DNA from: a bacterium
Lineage (GTDB): Bacteria; Myxococcota; UBA727; JAUIJE01
Assembly: GCA_030431455.1 (NCBI GenBank)
Contig: JAUIJE010000017.1
Span: forward strand, 62,001-126,000
Direction: 5' to 3'
DNA length: 64,000 nucleotides
The translations under genes were made by a program, and so were the position numbers. The first letter of the stretch is position 1. Each line of letters starts with the position of its first letter. The notes under the pieces were generated by a model. That model made no database searches and was not told the DNA's origin. It saw only the letters and a list, made by a program, of their open reading frames with translations. Shown piece after piece: positions 8,705 to 17,722 of the stretch.

Positions 8705-11338
8705 TTGACCGCCCGCGAGAGTACCCCGCCGAATCCCGTGACCGAGCTCGTCCGGCCGGACGCCCCGCCGCGCGAGCTGCGCGGCTACGGCATGAACGAT
8801 CGGTTCGGGCCCTTCGTGTCCGCGTTCGCCCGGCGGTATCTCGACTCGATTCACTACCCCCCCGAGATGGCCGCGCGCATCCGCAAGCTCGCGCAACAGG
8901 GCGTCGTGGTCTACGTGCACCGCACCCAAAACATCGCCGAACACCTGGCCCTGCAGCGCGCCGTGTACCGGCACGAGCTGCCCGTGGCCCGGTTCACCGG
9001 GGGCCTCAACGTCGCCACGGTCCAGCCTTGGTGGCGTTTTCCGCGCGAAAAACGCACCGGCACCCGCGCCGACAACCAGCTGCGCCTGCTGCGCACCTGC
9101 GTCGAGGCGGGCTTTTCCGCGCAGCTGTTCTTGCGGCGGCCGCTCACCCTGATCAACGCCAAGACCGCCCAGCGCATCGACTACGTCGCGGCCCTGATCG
9201 ACCTCTGCAAAGAGCGCGACCTGCCGATCTTCCTCGTGCCCCACTTCCTCGCCCTGCGCTCGGAGCCGGGCAAGTTCGAGCCCACCGCGGCGGACGCGAT
9301 CTTCGGGTCCGCGGATGCTCCAGGCACATTGCGGGCACTGGCCCGGCTGATGCTGTCCCGCAACGTGGCCCGCTTCGAGGTCTCTGAGCCGATCTCGCTG
9401 CGGGCGTTTTTGCACCAGCAAGGCAAGGACCTGCCCACCGCGGCGTTGGCCAAAAAAGTGCGTTGGTCGATTCTGCATCACCTCGCGCGCATCGAGCGCA
9501 TCGCGCACGGCCCGCCGCTGAAGAGCCCCGCCCGCATGCGCGAAGACGTGTTCAAGGACGCGCTGCTGCAAAAGGCCATCGGCGAGCAGGCGACCAAACG
9601 CGGCGTCACCCGCGAACGTGTTCGTCGTGAAGCCGAAAAGATGTACGAAGAGATCGCGGCCAAACCGGACTTCGATTGGGCCCGGATGATGGACAAGCTC
9701 CTCCGGCTCATCTGGCGCGTCATCTACGACGGGCTCATCATCAACAAGACCGACATCGCGCGCATTCGCCAAGCCGCCCGCGACGGGCCGTTGGTGCTCG
9801 TGCCCTCTCACCGCAGCCACGTCGACTACCTGGTGATGAGCCAGGCGTTTTTGTGGAACGGGCTGCTCCCCCCCTACGTCGCCGCCGGCAACAACCTGAA
9901 CTTCTTTCCCCTCGGCCCGATTCTCCGACGGGGCGGCGGTTATTTTATCCGGCGCACCTTCCACGGCGAGCCCCTCTACCCCCACGTGTTCCGCGCCTAT
10001 GTGCGGCGGCTGTACCGCGAGGGTTTTACCCAGGAGTTTTTCATCGAGGGCGGCCGCTCCCGCACCGGCAAGACCCTGGCCCCCAAGCTCGGCATGCTGC
10101 GCATGTTGATCGACGCCTACCTCGAGTCGCGCCAGCCCGACGCGGTGTTCGTGCCCGCGAGCATCGCCTACGAAAAGATCATCGAGGCCGGGGCCTACTC
10201 CCGCGAGCTCAAGGGGGGCGAAAAGGAGGCCGAGAGCGCCACCGCCCTCATCCGCACCGCCGGGGTCCTCACCTCGCGATACGGCCGGGTGTTCATCACC
10301 TTTCACGATCCCATATCATTGCGCACGTTCCTGCGGCGCCACGGCACCACCAAAGAAGAGCTGCTCAAGGGCACCGAAGAGGAGCGCCGCCACCTCGTCC
10401 AGACCCTCGCCTTCCGCATCGTCTACGGCATCAACTCCGCGGTCCAAATCACGCCCAACGCGTTGCTGTGCCTGGTGCTGTTCGGCTTTCGGGGGCGGGG
10501 CATCGAGCGGGAAGAGCTGGCCCAGACCATTGACATTGCGCTGGCGCACATCATGGACCAATCCGAGGGCAAGGCCCGGCTCTCCCCCGGGCTCGACCAC
10601 GCCCCCATGGCCGCGGTGGAAGCGGCGGTGGCCTTGCTCATGGCGGACAAGAGCATCACCGTCGAGACCGTGGCGGGGCGGACCTTCTACCGGGCCGCCC
10701 CGTCGGGTTTTCTCGAACTCGAGTTCTACAAAAACAACATCATTCACTTCTTCGTGCCCGAGGCCATCCTCGCCACCGCGATGCGCGCGGCGGGGGCCCG
10801 GCCCGGCCGCCCCGTCGACCGGGCCGAGGTCAAGGCGCTGACCCTGCAGTTTTCGCGGGTGTTCAAGTTTGAGTTCATCTTCCGCGAAGGCGACTTCACC
10901 ACCCTGTTTCGCCAGACCTTGGCCCGGGCGGACAAAAACGGCGTGCTCGACATCGAGGACACGACGTTGACCCTTCGCGACGAAAAGGACGCCAAGCGGT
11001 GGGGGGCGTTTTCCGCCAACCTGGTGTCCAACTTCGTCGACACCTACTGGTCGGTGGCCAAAAACCTCCGCACCGCCCTGCCCGGCGCGGCCCACAAGAA
11101 GGCCCTGACCCAGTCCTTGCTCGAGCACGCCCGGGCCGACCTCATCGCCGAGGACATCGTGTGCCCCGAGGCGGTGAGCAAGGCCAACATCGAAAACTGC
11201 CTGCAGCTCCTCGTCGACCAACAAATCCTGCTCACCGGCGACAAGGGCCTGTCCCTCATCGACGGCAGCGCCGCGGCCCTGGACGACATGCAGGAGCTGC
11301 TCGACCGGGCCCGCCTCGGCCGGCTCCGGTCGTCGTGA
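8705..11338 (+). CDS. plsB: Glycerol-3-phosphate 1-O-acyltransferase (PlsB type)
   Basis: The 877-residue protein acylates sn-glycerol-3-phosphate at position 1, the first step of phospholipid synthesis, at the inner membrane. The four acyltransferase blocks are clear: HRSHVDYL (His at residue 369), GGYFIRRTF, FIEGGRSRTGK and VPASIAYEKI. The size fits PlsB (about 800 residues) and not the short PlsY/PlsC types. The longest frame starts with TTG at 8705; a GTG at 8738 or the ATG at 8792 (MNDRFGPF) are alternatives, so the true N-terminus is uncertain by up to 29 residues. The stop overlaps the GTG of the next gene (GTGA). Confidence 0.92.
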   Translation: MTARESTPPNPVTELVRPDAPPRELRGYGMNDRFGPFVSAFARRYLDSIHYPPEMAARIRKLAQQGVVVYVHRTQNIAEHLALQRAVYRHELPVARFTGGLNVATVQPWWRFPREKRTGTRADNQLRLLRTCVEAGFSAQLFLRRPLTLINAKTAQRIDYVAALIDLCKERDLPIFLVPHFLALRSEPGKFEPTAADAIFGSADAPGTLRALARLMLSRNVARFEVSEPISLRAFLHQQGKDLPTAALAKKVRWSILHHLARIERIAHGPPLKSPARMREDVFKDALLQKAIGEQATKRGVTRERVRREAEKMYEEIAAKPDFDWARMMDKLLRLIWRVIYDGLIINKTDIARIRQAARDGPLVLVPSHRSHVDYLVMSQAFLWNGLLPPYVAAGNNLNFFPLGPILRRGGGYFIRRTFHGEPLYPHVFRAYVRRLYREGFTQEFFIEGGRSRTGKTLAPKLGMLRMLIDAYLESRQPDAVFVPASIAYEKIIEAGAYSRELKGGEKEAESATALIRTAGVLTSRYGRVFITFHDPISLRTFLRRHGTTKEELLKGTEEERRHLVQTLAFRIVYGINSAVQITPNALLCLVLFGFRGRGIEREELAQTIDIALAHIMDQSEGKARLSPGLDHAPMAAVEAAVALLMADKSITVETVAGRTFYRAAPSGFLELEFYKNNIIHFFVPEAILATAMRAAGARPGRPVDRAEVKALTLQFSRVFKFEFIFREGDFTTLFRQTLARADKNGVLDIEDTTLTLRDEKDAKRWGAFSANLVSNFVDTYWSVAKNLRTALPGAAHKKALTQSLLEHARADLIAEDIVCPEAVSKANIENCLQLLVDQQILLTGDKGLSLIDGSAAALDDMQELLDRARLGRLRSS

Positions 11339-12159
11339 CCACCCGGACCACCCGGCGGGTGTTTGTCGTCGGGAGCGCGTCGGGCGCGGTGCTGTCCGCG
11401 TGCGCCACGCCCCGGCCCGCGCCCGCCCCCCGCTTGTCCCGGTTGCGGCCCACCGTCACCGTGTCCGCGCCCGCCCGCCGCCCCGACGCGGCCGGCTTTG
11501 TCGCCGCCCACCTCGACGCGGCCTTGGCCGCCATCGCCGGGCACGGCCTTTCCGCGCCCCGGCCGGTGTTGATCGCGGTGCACGACACCGTCGACGAGTT
11601 CGTGGCCGCCACCGGACAGACCGCGCCCTGGATGCGTGCCTATGCACAATATGCCCGGGTCGATTTCCTCGCCCCGCGGTTCTGGTCGGACCCGGGCCAG
11701 CACGCCCGCCGCGAAAAGCTCACCCACGAGCTGTGGCACGTCTCGACCTTCCAGTGTTTCGGCACCCGCGAACACGCGGTGCAGGCTCATTTGCCGTTCT
11801 GGTTGCGCGAAGGCAGCGCGAGTGTCGTCGCCGGTCAAGTCCGTCGTCGTGCCCCGCTGGCGCTTGTGCGGGGGCTCGACGATGCCCTGCGCGCGCCGCC
11901 GACTGACCACCGGTTGCGTTACGCCGCGGCGCATCACACCTGCGCCCACCTCGTGCAACGGCATGGGGACGACGTGTTTGCGCGGTTGTTCGCCGCGACG
12001 GGAGACGCGGTCCGGGGGAGGGACCCCCACCCACTCTCGCGCGCCCTGGAGGGCGTGCTCTCCACGTCGGAAAAAGAGTTGTGGCGAGAGGTTGTCGAGC
12101 GGTCCCCAAATCGGGCAAAGATCCGACAGCCGCAGCCATCGTGGCTTGTGCGATACTGA
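11335..12159 (+). CDS. Lipoprotein with HExxH (gluzincin-like) peptidase motif
   Basis: 274 residues from the GTG at 11335, which overlaps the plsB stop. The N-terminus has twin arginines (TRRVF) and a lipobox-like LSAC with Cys23, so it is probably exported, perhaps by Tat, and lipidated. HELWH at residues 131-135 is a zinc-metallopeptidase motif; WLREGSAS further on supplies the Glu/Gly arrangement of Peptidase-MA-like gluzincins. The substrate is unknown. Coupling to plsB suggests co-expression rather than a shared reaction. Confidence 0.75.
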   Translation: MTTRTTRRVFVVGSASGAVLSACATPRPAPAPRLSRLRPTVTVSAPARRPDAAGFVAAHLDAALAAIAGHGLSAPRPVLIAVHDTVDEFVAATGQTAPWMRAYAQYARVDFLAPRFWSDPGQHARREKLTHELWHVSTFQCFGTREHAVQAHLPFWLREGSASVVAGQVRRRAPLALVRGLDDALRAPPTDHRLRYAAAHHTCAHLVQRHGDDVFARLFAATGDAVRGRDPHPLSRALEGVLSTSEKELWREVVERSPNRAKIRQPQPSWLVRY

Positions 12160-12245
12160 TCGGGTTGCGCGTTGTGAAGCAACCGCGAAGACCCTCCCCG
12201 GGCACCGCAGGTGTCTCGGCGAGGAAGCGCTGGGGAGGCGAGACG

Positions 12246-13322
12246 ATGATGAAGAAGCTGTTCCTGTTCGGGGTCGCGATGTCATTGATGGCGCTGTTGG
12301 GCGCGCGGTGCGGGACCGACGGCGACGGATTGGACGCGGGTTCGCCCGACGTCGTCGTCAACGGCATCGACGCCGGCCTCCCCGATGTCGATCCCCCGGA
12401 CGTCGGGTGTTACGACCGCGACGACGACACGGTGTGCGACTACCAGGACAACTGTCCCGATGCGCCCAACCCCGATCAGCTCGACCACGACGGCGACCAG
12501 ATCGGCAATGCTTGTGATCCCGACTGCTTCGGCACCGAGACCGCCCTGCCCACCGAGCAAGAGGCGCAGGCGAAGTTCACCCAGCTCGGCATCGGCGGGT
12601 ATTACGACTCGTGCGCCAACTGCCACTACGCGGGCACGCCGTCGGGCGAAGACACCCAGTGGGGTGGCCAAGCCGACTGGTACGCGGCGGTGATCGGCCA
12701 CCTCACCCGCACCGGACAACTCGAGACCGCGGGCGCGTCGACGACGATCGCCACCTACTGGGGCCCCAACGCGGTGGTGCCGCACAGCAACAACCCCGAC
12801 GCCTACGGCGCGCTCGTCGAGTTCTTGGACTACCGCAACACCCCACAACCCGTCGCGGTCGACTGCACCGGGGACGGAGACGGAGATGGCGACGGTGATG
12901 GGGACGGCGATGGAGATGGAGACGGAGACGGAGACGGAGACGGCGACGGTGATGGGGACGGTGATGGAGACGGCGACGGAGAACCCACGCTCGCGTTCGA
13001 GGACACCACGCCACCGGTCGAGCCCCGCCAACAGTGCTCTGACCCCATCCGCATCAAGCTCCGCGACGGCGCCGGCAACCCCTTGCCCGCGTCCGGCCCC
13101 GAACAGATCACGCCCACCGTCGGCCCCGTCGGGGTGAACGACGTCGACCTGTACTTCGACCAGTTCTGCAACAACCCGCTGTTCCAGGTCTCGATCCCGT
13201 CGGGGGCTGACCAGGGGACGTTCTACTTCCGGAAACAGGAAGCGGGCACGTTCACCATCACCGTGACCAACGTCGGCGGCAACTACGCGAGCGCGTCCCA
13301 GGACTTCACGGTCATTCCGTAG
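12246..13322 (+). CDS. Acidic lipoprotein with TSP3-like repeats, CxxCH motif and Gly-Asp linker
   Basis: 358 residues from ATG 12246, with a GGAGG upstream; the codon right after is a second ATG. A signal peptide ends in LLGARC, a lipobox. Next come thrombospondin type-3-like Ca-binding repeats (DRDDDTVCDYQDNCPD, DHDGDQIGNACD), then a region with one CANCH motif of the kind that binds c-type haem, an 18-unit Gly-Asp run, and a C-terminal beta-rich domain (about 115 residues). The run of DNA encoding (GD)18 is a tandem repeat and probably varies in length. TSP3-like lipoproteins are common in Myxococcota and relatives. Surface role likely; actual function unknown. Confidence 0.75.
   Translation: MMKKLFLFGVAMSLMALLGARCGTDGDGLDAGSPDVVVNGIDAGLPDVDPPDVGCYDRDDDTVCDYQDNCPDAPNPDQLDHDGDQIGNACDPDCFGTETALPTEQEAQAKFTQLGIGGYYDSCANCHYAGTPSGEDTQWGGQADWYAAVIGHLTRTGQLETAGASTTIATYWGPNAVVPHSNNPDAYGALVEFLDYRNTPQPVAVDCTGDGDGDGDGDGDGDGDGDGDGDGDGDGDGDGDGDGDGEPTLAFEDTTPPVEPRQQCSDPIRIKLRDGAGNPLPASGPEQITPTVGPVGVNDVDLYFDQFCNNPLFQVSIPSGADQGTFYFRKQEAGTFTITVTNVGGNYASASQDFTVIP
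12870..12977 (+). repeat. Hexanucleotide (GGN GAY)18 in-frame tandem repeat
   Basis: Eighteen consecutive GGN-GAY hexamers encode Gly-Asp 18 times inside the acidic lipoprotein. Synonymous positions vary between units (A, C, G or T after GG; C or T after GA) and a block order is partly repeated (GGCGAC GGTGAT GGGGAC occurs twice), which points to past slippage or duplication. The encoded linker is flexible and strongly acidic and may bind Ca2+. Confidence 0.9.
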
Positions 13323-13356
13323 TCGCGCGGGACCGGTCCGCGCCGGCCCGGTCCAC

Positions 13357-13384
13357 GTCCCCGCGGGCATTGCGCCGCGGGGAC
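13357..13384. other. Perfect 10-bp hairpin between the lipoprotein and HIT genes
   Basis: GTCCCCGCGG and CCGCGGGGAC flank an 8-nt loop GCATTGCG. The element lies 34 bp after the lipoprotein stop. It has no U-tract, so it is either a Rho-independent-like stem without tail, an mRNA 3'-end protector, or a protein-binding palindrome. Confidence 0.5.
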
Positions 13385-13416
13385 GGGCGTGCGCATGCTC
13401 TGGCGGGAGGTGAAAC

Positions 13417-14355
13417 ATGCCCCATGTCACTGAGCGAGGTCGAACATCCCCGGCGCGTACCCCGCGCGCCGACGACGCGGCCCCCGCGGCCCCCGCGGAC
13501 ACGGCCCCCACGCCCCCCGACGACGACGGCCCGGCGCTTCCGCCCGCCTCCCGCTTCAGCGGGGCCGACGCCCGCGCGGCGTATCGCATCTCGGTGCGTT
13601 CGGTGGCGGGCCAGCCCACCAAGGCCCCCGCCCTGGCCGACGACTGGTTCGAGGCCGCGTACACCGCCGAGGCCAAACACCTCGCCAACCTCGACGTGCA
13701 AAAGTTGATCGACGACGCCATCGCCACCGAAGAGGCCCAGCTCGGCCGGCCCCTCGACCGCGACGAGCAACGCGCCCTCGCCCGCCCGATCCACAAAGCC
13801 CAGTTCCGCGGCTTTTATGCCAAGCACTACAAGAAGGTGGCCAAGGACGACGCGTCCAAAAAGAAGGCGGTCTCATCGGCCAAGCGCCGTGAGAAAAAGC
13901 GCCTCGAGGCCCGCGGCCGGGACCCGTTCACCCCCCTGGCCCAAGGCGACCGCGCGGCCCGGCAAAAAGAGGTGATGCTCTTCGAGGACGCGGACCTGAT
14001 GGTGGTGATCGACCGCTTCTCGCCGTCGCCCAAGGCGCTGGTGGTGCCCAAAGAGCAGGGCATGTTCCCCACCGACATCAAAAAGGCGACCTTGGCCAAG
14101 CTCTCGGAGGTCTCGGCCCTGGTCAGCGATGCTTTTGCCCAGGTGGCGGGCAGCCAGCCGGCGGAGATTTGGATCAACCCCCCGCAGAACTTGTCGCTCA
14201 AGCAGCTCCACGTTCATGTGCAGCCGCGACTGCCCGCGTGGGAGGACACCCCCCGCCCCCGCGGCGTGCCGCCGCCGCCCGACCTGGTGGCCGAGCAACA
14301 GAAGTTTTACGCGGAGCTGGGCGCGAAGATCGCCGCCCTCATCGCCGCGCACTGA
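13417..14355 (+). CDS. HIT-superfamily protein with HxHxQ motif
   Basis: 312 residues with a good GGAGG site before ATG 13417. The first 50 residues are Pro/Ala/Asp-rich and probably disordered. A Lys/Arg-rich helical middle follows. The C-terminal half carries a HIT-like fold with KALVVPKE, IWINPPQNLS and LHVHVQPR: the nucleotide-binding histidine triad reads H-V-H-V-Q, with Gln in place of the third His. HxHxQ is the arrangement of the GalT/Ap4A-phosphorylase branch, which makes a nucleotidyl-His intermediate. A nucleotidyltransferase or dinucleoside-polyphosphate role is therefore possible; the substrate is unknown. Confidence 0.7.
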   Translation: MPHVTERGRTSPARTPRADDAAPAAPADTAPTPPDDDGPALPPASRFSGADARAAYRISVRSVAGQPTKAPALADDWFEAAYTAEAKHLANLDVQKLIDDAIATEEAQLGRPLDRDEQRALARPIHKAQFRGFYAKHYKKVAKDDASKKKAVSSAKRREKKRLEARGRDPFTPLAQGDRAARQKEVMLFEDADLMVVIDRFSPSPKALVVPKEQGMFPTDIKKATLAKLSEVSALVSDAFAQVAGSQPAEIWINPPQNLSLKQLHVHVQPRLPAWEDTPRPRGVPPPPDLVAEQQKFYAELGAKIAALIAAH

Positions 14356-14374
14356 CCCGCGCCGCCCACACCGG

Positions 14375-14518
14375 TCACCGGTCGCGCTCGTCGGTCACCG
14401 GCTGCAGGGTCAGCGCCTCATAGAGCGCCCGGGTCCGCATCAGGCCGGCGCGGGCATCGCGTTGCAGCCCATCCAGGGCCATCTTGAACTCGTCCACCGA
14501 CATCGTCTTCCGTGGCAT
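14375..14518 (-). CDS. Small hypothetical protein, 47 aa
   Basis: A 47-codon frame starting MPRKTMSVDEFK and ending PVTDERDR. ATG 14518 is preceded by GGTGGAGGCGGT, a good Shine-Dalgarno, which is the main reason to believe it. The peptide is charged and predicted helical (VDEFKMALDGLQRDARAGL). It is divergent from the 64-aa gene at 14622. No family recognised; moderate doubt that it is expressed. Confidence 0.45.
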   Translation of the reverse strand: MPRKTMSVDEFKMALDGLQRDARAGLMRTRALYEALTLQPVTDERDR

Positions 14519-14621
14519 ACCGCCTCCACCTGGTGTCGCCATTGGTCCCCCACTAGAGCAGAGGGTCGCCTGGGGGTCCAAAAAATGACCACGCGATCGC
14601 GGCCTCGACGGGTGTGGTAGA

Positions 14622-14816
14622 ATGATCGCGATGACCGAGTTGTCGCCCTCCGAAAAACAAGCCTTGCGCAAGAACACCGGCGTGCAGTTCGGCACCGACC
14701 GTCTGCTCGCGGCCCCCGGTGAGGGCAAAGGCCCCAAAGGCGTGCTCATCGTCGTCGCGGTGGTGCTGTTGGTGCTCGGCGTCGGCACCGCCATCGCGCT
14801 CTCCGCCGCCCAGTAG
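14622..14816 (+). CDS. Small single-pass membrane protein, 64 aa
   Basis: The peptide MIAMTELSPSEKQALRKN is followed by a hydrophilic stretch and one C-terminal membrane helix (GVLIVVAVVLLVLGVGTA). It is a tail-anchored-like small membrane protein. ATG 14631 (MTELSPSEK) is an equally good start. It lies 62 bp upstream of the AAA+ membrane protein on the same strand and could belong to that transcription unit. No family recognised. Confidence 0.5.
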   Translation: MIAMTELSPSEKQALRKNTGVQFGTDRLLAAPGEGKGPKGVLIVVAVVLLVLGVGTAIALSAAQ

Positions 14817-14878
14817 CCAAGATCGGCGGCGGGGAAAAACAGGGACCCCAGGGACAAACCTTCTAGACTCGCTCGACG

Positions 14879-17707
14879 ATGTTCGTGCTTCCGATCGTCC
14901 TGTGTTTCGCCGCCGATGTGGCCGTCGCTGAACAGCAAGCGGCGGCGTTCGTCGCGTTGTCGGAGAGCGAAGACGACGTCGAGGGGCCGCCTCCCCCGCC
15001 GGCGGTGGACGCGCCCGACGCGGGCCCCGACGCCGACGAGGTCGCGGCCGAGCGGCAGCGCGAGCAGGACCGCAAGGACGCCGAGGACAGCGCCGCCCGG
15101 GCCAAAAAGGCCGAAGCCGAGGCGGCCCAGAAAGCCGCCGCGGCCCAAGCCGCGATTCTCGTCGAGGTCTACGCCGCCGCCGGCCAGCTCCGGGTCCAGC
15201 AGGGCACGGCCGCGGACGCGCGGCTGCGCATGCAACAGGCGACCGACGCGGCCCGCGAGGCCCACGAGGCGGGCCGGGATCGGGCCCACGATCTGAAGGT
15301 GGCGGCGAACACCGCGCAGTCTTTGGACAAGCTGTTCGACCAAGCAGTGGAGGGCCAGGTCACGTCGTGGGACGCGATGGACAAGGCCTACCGCGATGCA
15401 GGCACATACGGAGACGAGACCTTGGCCGCGGTGCGCCGCAGCGTGCGGGACGCCGAGGTCGCACTCGACGACGTACAGAGCACCGGGAGCACCGACGGCC
15501 TCACCGACGCGCTCGCCGACCTCGGCGAAGCCCAGGCCGAGGTGAGCCGGGAAATCGCGCGGTTCGAAGAAGAGCGCGACCGGGTGTTCTTCGCGGTGGC
15601 GGAGGCGGCGGCCGAAGCGGCCCAGGCCTACCACGCGGCCCGGCTCGCGCTGTTGCCCAAGGTCAGCCGCGCCAAGTACGACCACCTGCACGAGCTCGGG
15701 GACCTCGACGCCCAGCAGAACCTGCGCGCCGCGTTCCGGCAAATCTGGCCTGGTCTCAAGTGGCACATGTGGATGCGGGCCCGGCAACTCATCGCCCTGC
15801 CCCACCGGCTGGTGAGCGAAGGGTTGTTCGTGACCTCGCTGCTGTTTGCCCTGATGCGCGCGCTGGTGGGGATCGCGGTGGGGGTGTGGCTGTACCGCCG
15901 TGTGCCGGCCGCGTTCAAGGCGTTGCGCTCGCGCTGGGTGGCCGCGGCCAAGACCGCGGTGGGCGCTCGTCAACGAGAGACGTTGGCCCAAGCCGCGGAG
16001 GCGGTGGGGCCGTTTGTGCTGCTCGCGAGCGCCGCGTGGTTCGTCAGCGACAGTCTCAGCCGGGTGGGTCCGCGCATCGAAATCGGCGTATTCCTCGAGG
16101 TCGCCCTCTACATCTGGGGATACCGGGCCGCGGCAAAGCTATTGCACCTGGTGGTGGTCAAGCTCGCCCGCCGTCACCACCAGCTGGAGATGACCACCAA
16201 GCTGAAGGCTTTGCGTTCGGTGCGTCTGCTGATGCGCTACACCTTCGTGGCCGCCTATGTGCTGGGTCTGGTGCGCGGGCTCGTCGGCAGCGGGGTGGTC
16301 ACCGCCAACGTGCAGCGCGCCCTCGTCGTCGGCTTCGCGGGCTGTTGTTTGCTGGTCGCGTACCGGTGGCGCAACGAGATCCACCAAGAATACAAACGCC
16401 AACAACCCGCGGGCCGACTGGCCGAGACCATGGACAAGCGCGGCACCGCTGGCGCCGGCTTTGTCTACGTGTTGCCCGCCCTCGGCGCAGTGGTGGGCGC
16501 GGCCCTGATCGCGGTGGCGCGCGACTTCCTCCTCGGGTTCGAACAAGCCCGCCGGGCCTCGGCCTATCTGTTCCAGCTGCGCATCGAGCGCCAAGCCAAG
16601 GATCGGCCCGCCACCGAGGTGGTGATCGAGACCTTGCCCGACAAGGTCAAACAGAACTTCCTCGACGCGCCCAGCACGGATCGCGCGGTGACCATCGACC
16701 GATTCTCGGCCGTGCCCGACGTGGTCAAACGCATGACCGAAGACTGCGCCAACACCGGCCTGTTGCTCGTGCACGGCCCGTACGGCGTGGGCCGCACGAC
16801 GTGGCTCAAACACCTGGAGGAACAGCTCCAGCCCCAGCTCCCGGTCAAGTGGTGGGCCCCGCACCACCGCATGTCCACCGCGGCGGAATTTGTGCAAAGC
16901 GCGGCCGCGCTCTTCGAGGTCGAGCTGGGCCACGCCGGCCCCACCGTGCCCAGCCTCGTCGACGCCCTGGCCGACCAGCCCCCCACCGCGGTCCTCCTCG
17001 ACGGACTCGAGTGGCTCTTCCTGCGCGGGCTGGGCGGCTATGGCGCGCTCACCGCGCTGTTCGAGGTCGCGAGCGAGACGCAGAATCGGTTCTCGTGGGC
17101 GGTCACCGTGCCGCGCCCGGGCCTGCATTTCTTGTCCCAGTCCAAACGTCTGCTCGACCACGCCAGCCAAGTCATCGAGCTTCCCCGCTGGAACGAACAA
17201 GAAATCCGGCAGCTCATCCAGCGACGGCTCAAACGCTGCAACATCAACGTGAGCTTCGACGAGCTGCTGGTCCAAGCCGGCGACGCCGAACGGCCCGATG
17301 CCCACCTCGTCGACAACGAGGACGGCTACCTTCGGCTGCTGTGGACATTCTCCGACGGCAACCCGCGCATCGCCCAATACTTCTGGCTGCGTTCGCTCGT
17401 GCGGCAGAACGACCAGGACTTCAAGGTCCGGCGCTACACCGCCGCCTCCCCCGACGATCTCGAGGTCATCCCCGAGGGGGACCGGTTCATCCTCGCCGCC
17501 TTCGTGTTGCACCGCGCCCTCACCGCCCACGAGGCCGCCCGCGCCTGCAACCTGCCGCTGGCCCAGACCCAAGCCCACATCCGCCGCTGCGTCGAGCGGG
17601 GCATCTACGTGCCCTGTCCCGTCAGCCCCGATCGGTGGGTCATCGCGGTGGCGTGGTGGGAGGCGACCCTGCGCTTTTTGCGCCGCAAGAATCTTTTCAT
17701 GTCCTGA
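14879..17707 (+). CDS. Membrane AAA+/STAND-like P-loop protein with six TM helices
   Basis: 942 residues. Signal-like N-terminus, then an Ala/Glu-rich coiled coil (about 60-270), six hydrophobic segments (about 314-338, 375-390, 402-416, 451-470, 480-495, 527-555) and a C-terminal P-loop domain. The last TM segment (LGAVVGAALIAVARDFLLGF) resembles the pore helix of MscS channels. The Walker A is GPYGVGRTT (633-641), with Arg where Lys is usual; Walker B is AVLLDGLEW (Asp708); a sensor-2-like DGNPRIAQYF and a C-terminal winged-helix-like region (about 865-925) follow, as in ORC/ExeA-type AAA+ proteins. It sits 15 bp upstream of an MscS gene and is probably co-transcribed with it. No characterised homologue recognised. 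Confidence 0.7.
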   Translation: MFVLPIVLCFAADVAVAEQQAAAFVALSESEDDVEGPPPPPAVDAPDAGPDADEVAAERQREQDRKDAEDSAARAKKAEAEAAQKAAAAQAAILVEVYAAAGQLRVQQGTAADARLRMQQATDAAREAHEAGRDRAHDLKVAANTAQSLDKLFDQAVEGQVTSWDAMDKAYRDAGTYGDETLAAVRRSVRDAEVALDDVQSTGSTDGLTDALADLGEAQAEVSREIARFEEERDRVFFAVAEAAAEAAQAYHAARLALLPKVSRAKYDHLHELGDLDAQQNLRAAFRQIWPGLKWHMWMRARQLIALPHRLVSEGLFVTSLLFALMRALVGIAVGVWLYRRVPAAFKALRSRWVAAAKTAVGARQRETLAQAAEAVGPFVLLASAAWFVSDSLSRVGPRIEIGVFLEVALYIWGYRAAAKLLHLVVVKLARRHHQLEMTTKLKALRSVRLLMRYTFVAAYVLGLVRGLVGSGVVTANVQRALVVGFAGCCLLVAYRWRNEIHQEYKRQQPAGRLAETMDKRGTAGAGFVYVLPALGAVVGAALIAVARDFLLGFEQARRASAYLFQLRIERQAKDRPATEVVIETLPDKVKQNFLDAPSTDRAVTIDRFSAVPDVVKRMTEDCANTGLLLVHGPYGVGRTTWLKHLEEQLQPQLPVKWWAPHHRMSTAAEFVQSAAALFEVELGHAGPTVPSLVDALADQPPTAVLLDGLEWLFLRGLGGYGALTALFEVASETQNRFSWAVTVPRPGLHFLSQSKRLLDHASQVIELPRWNEQEIRQLIQRRLKRCNINVSFDELLVQAGDAERPDAHLVDNEDGYLRLLWTFSDGNPRIAQYFWLRSLVRQNDQDFKVRRYTAASPDDLEVIPEGDRFILAAFVLHRALTAHEAARACNLPLAQTQAHIRRCVERGIYVPCPVSPDRWVIAVAWWEATLRFLRRKNLFMS

Positions 17708-17722
17708 GCCGAGGAGGCCACC

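Noticed and set aside
14879-17707. Assigning the large membrane protein as a large MscS/MscK-type channel
   Set aside because: Despite the coiled coil and pore-like last TM helix, it lacks the MscS beta domain after the pore helix and carries a P-loop domain instead.
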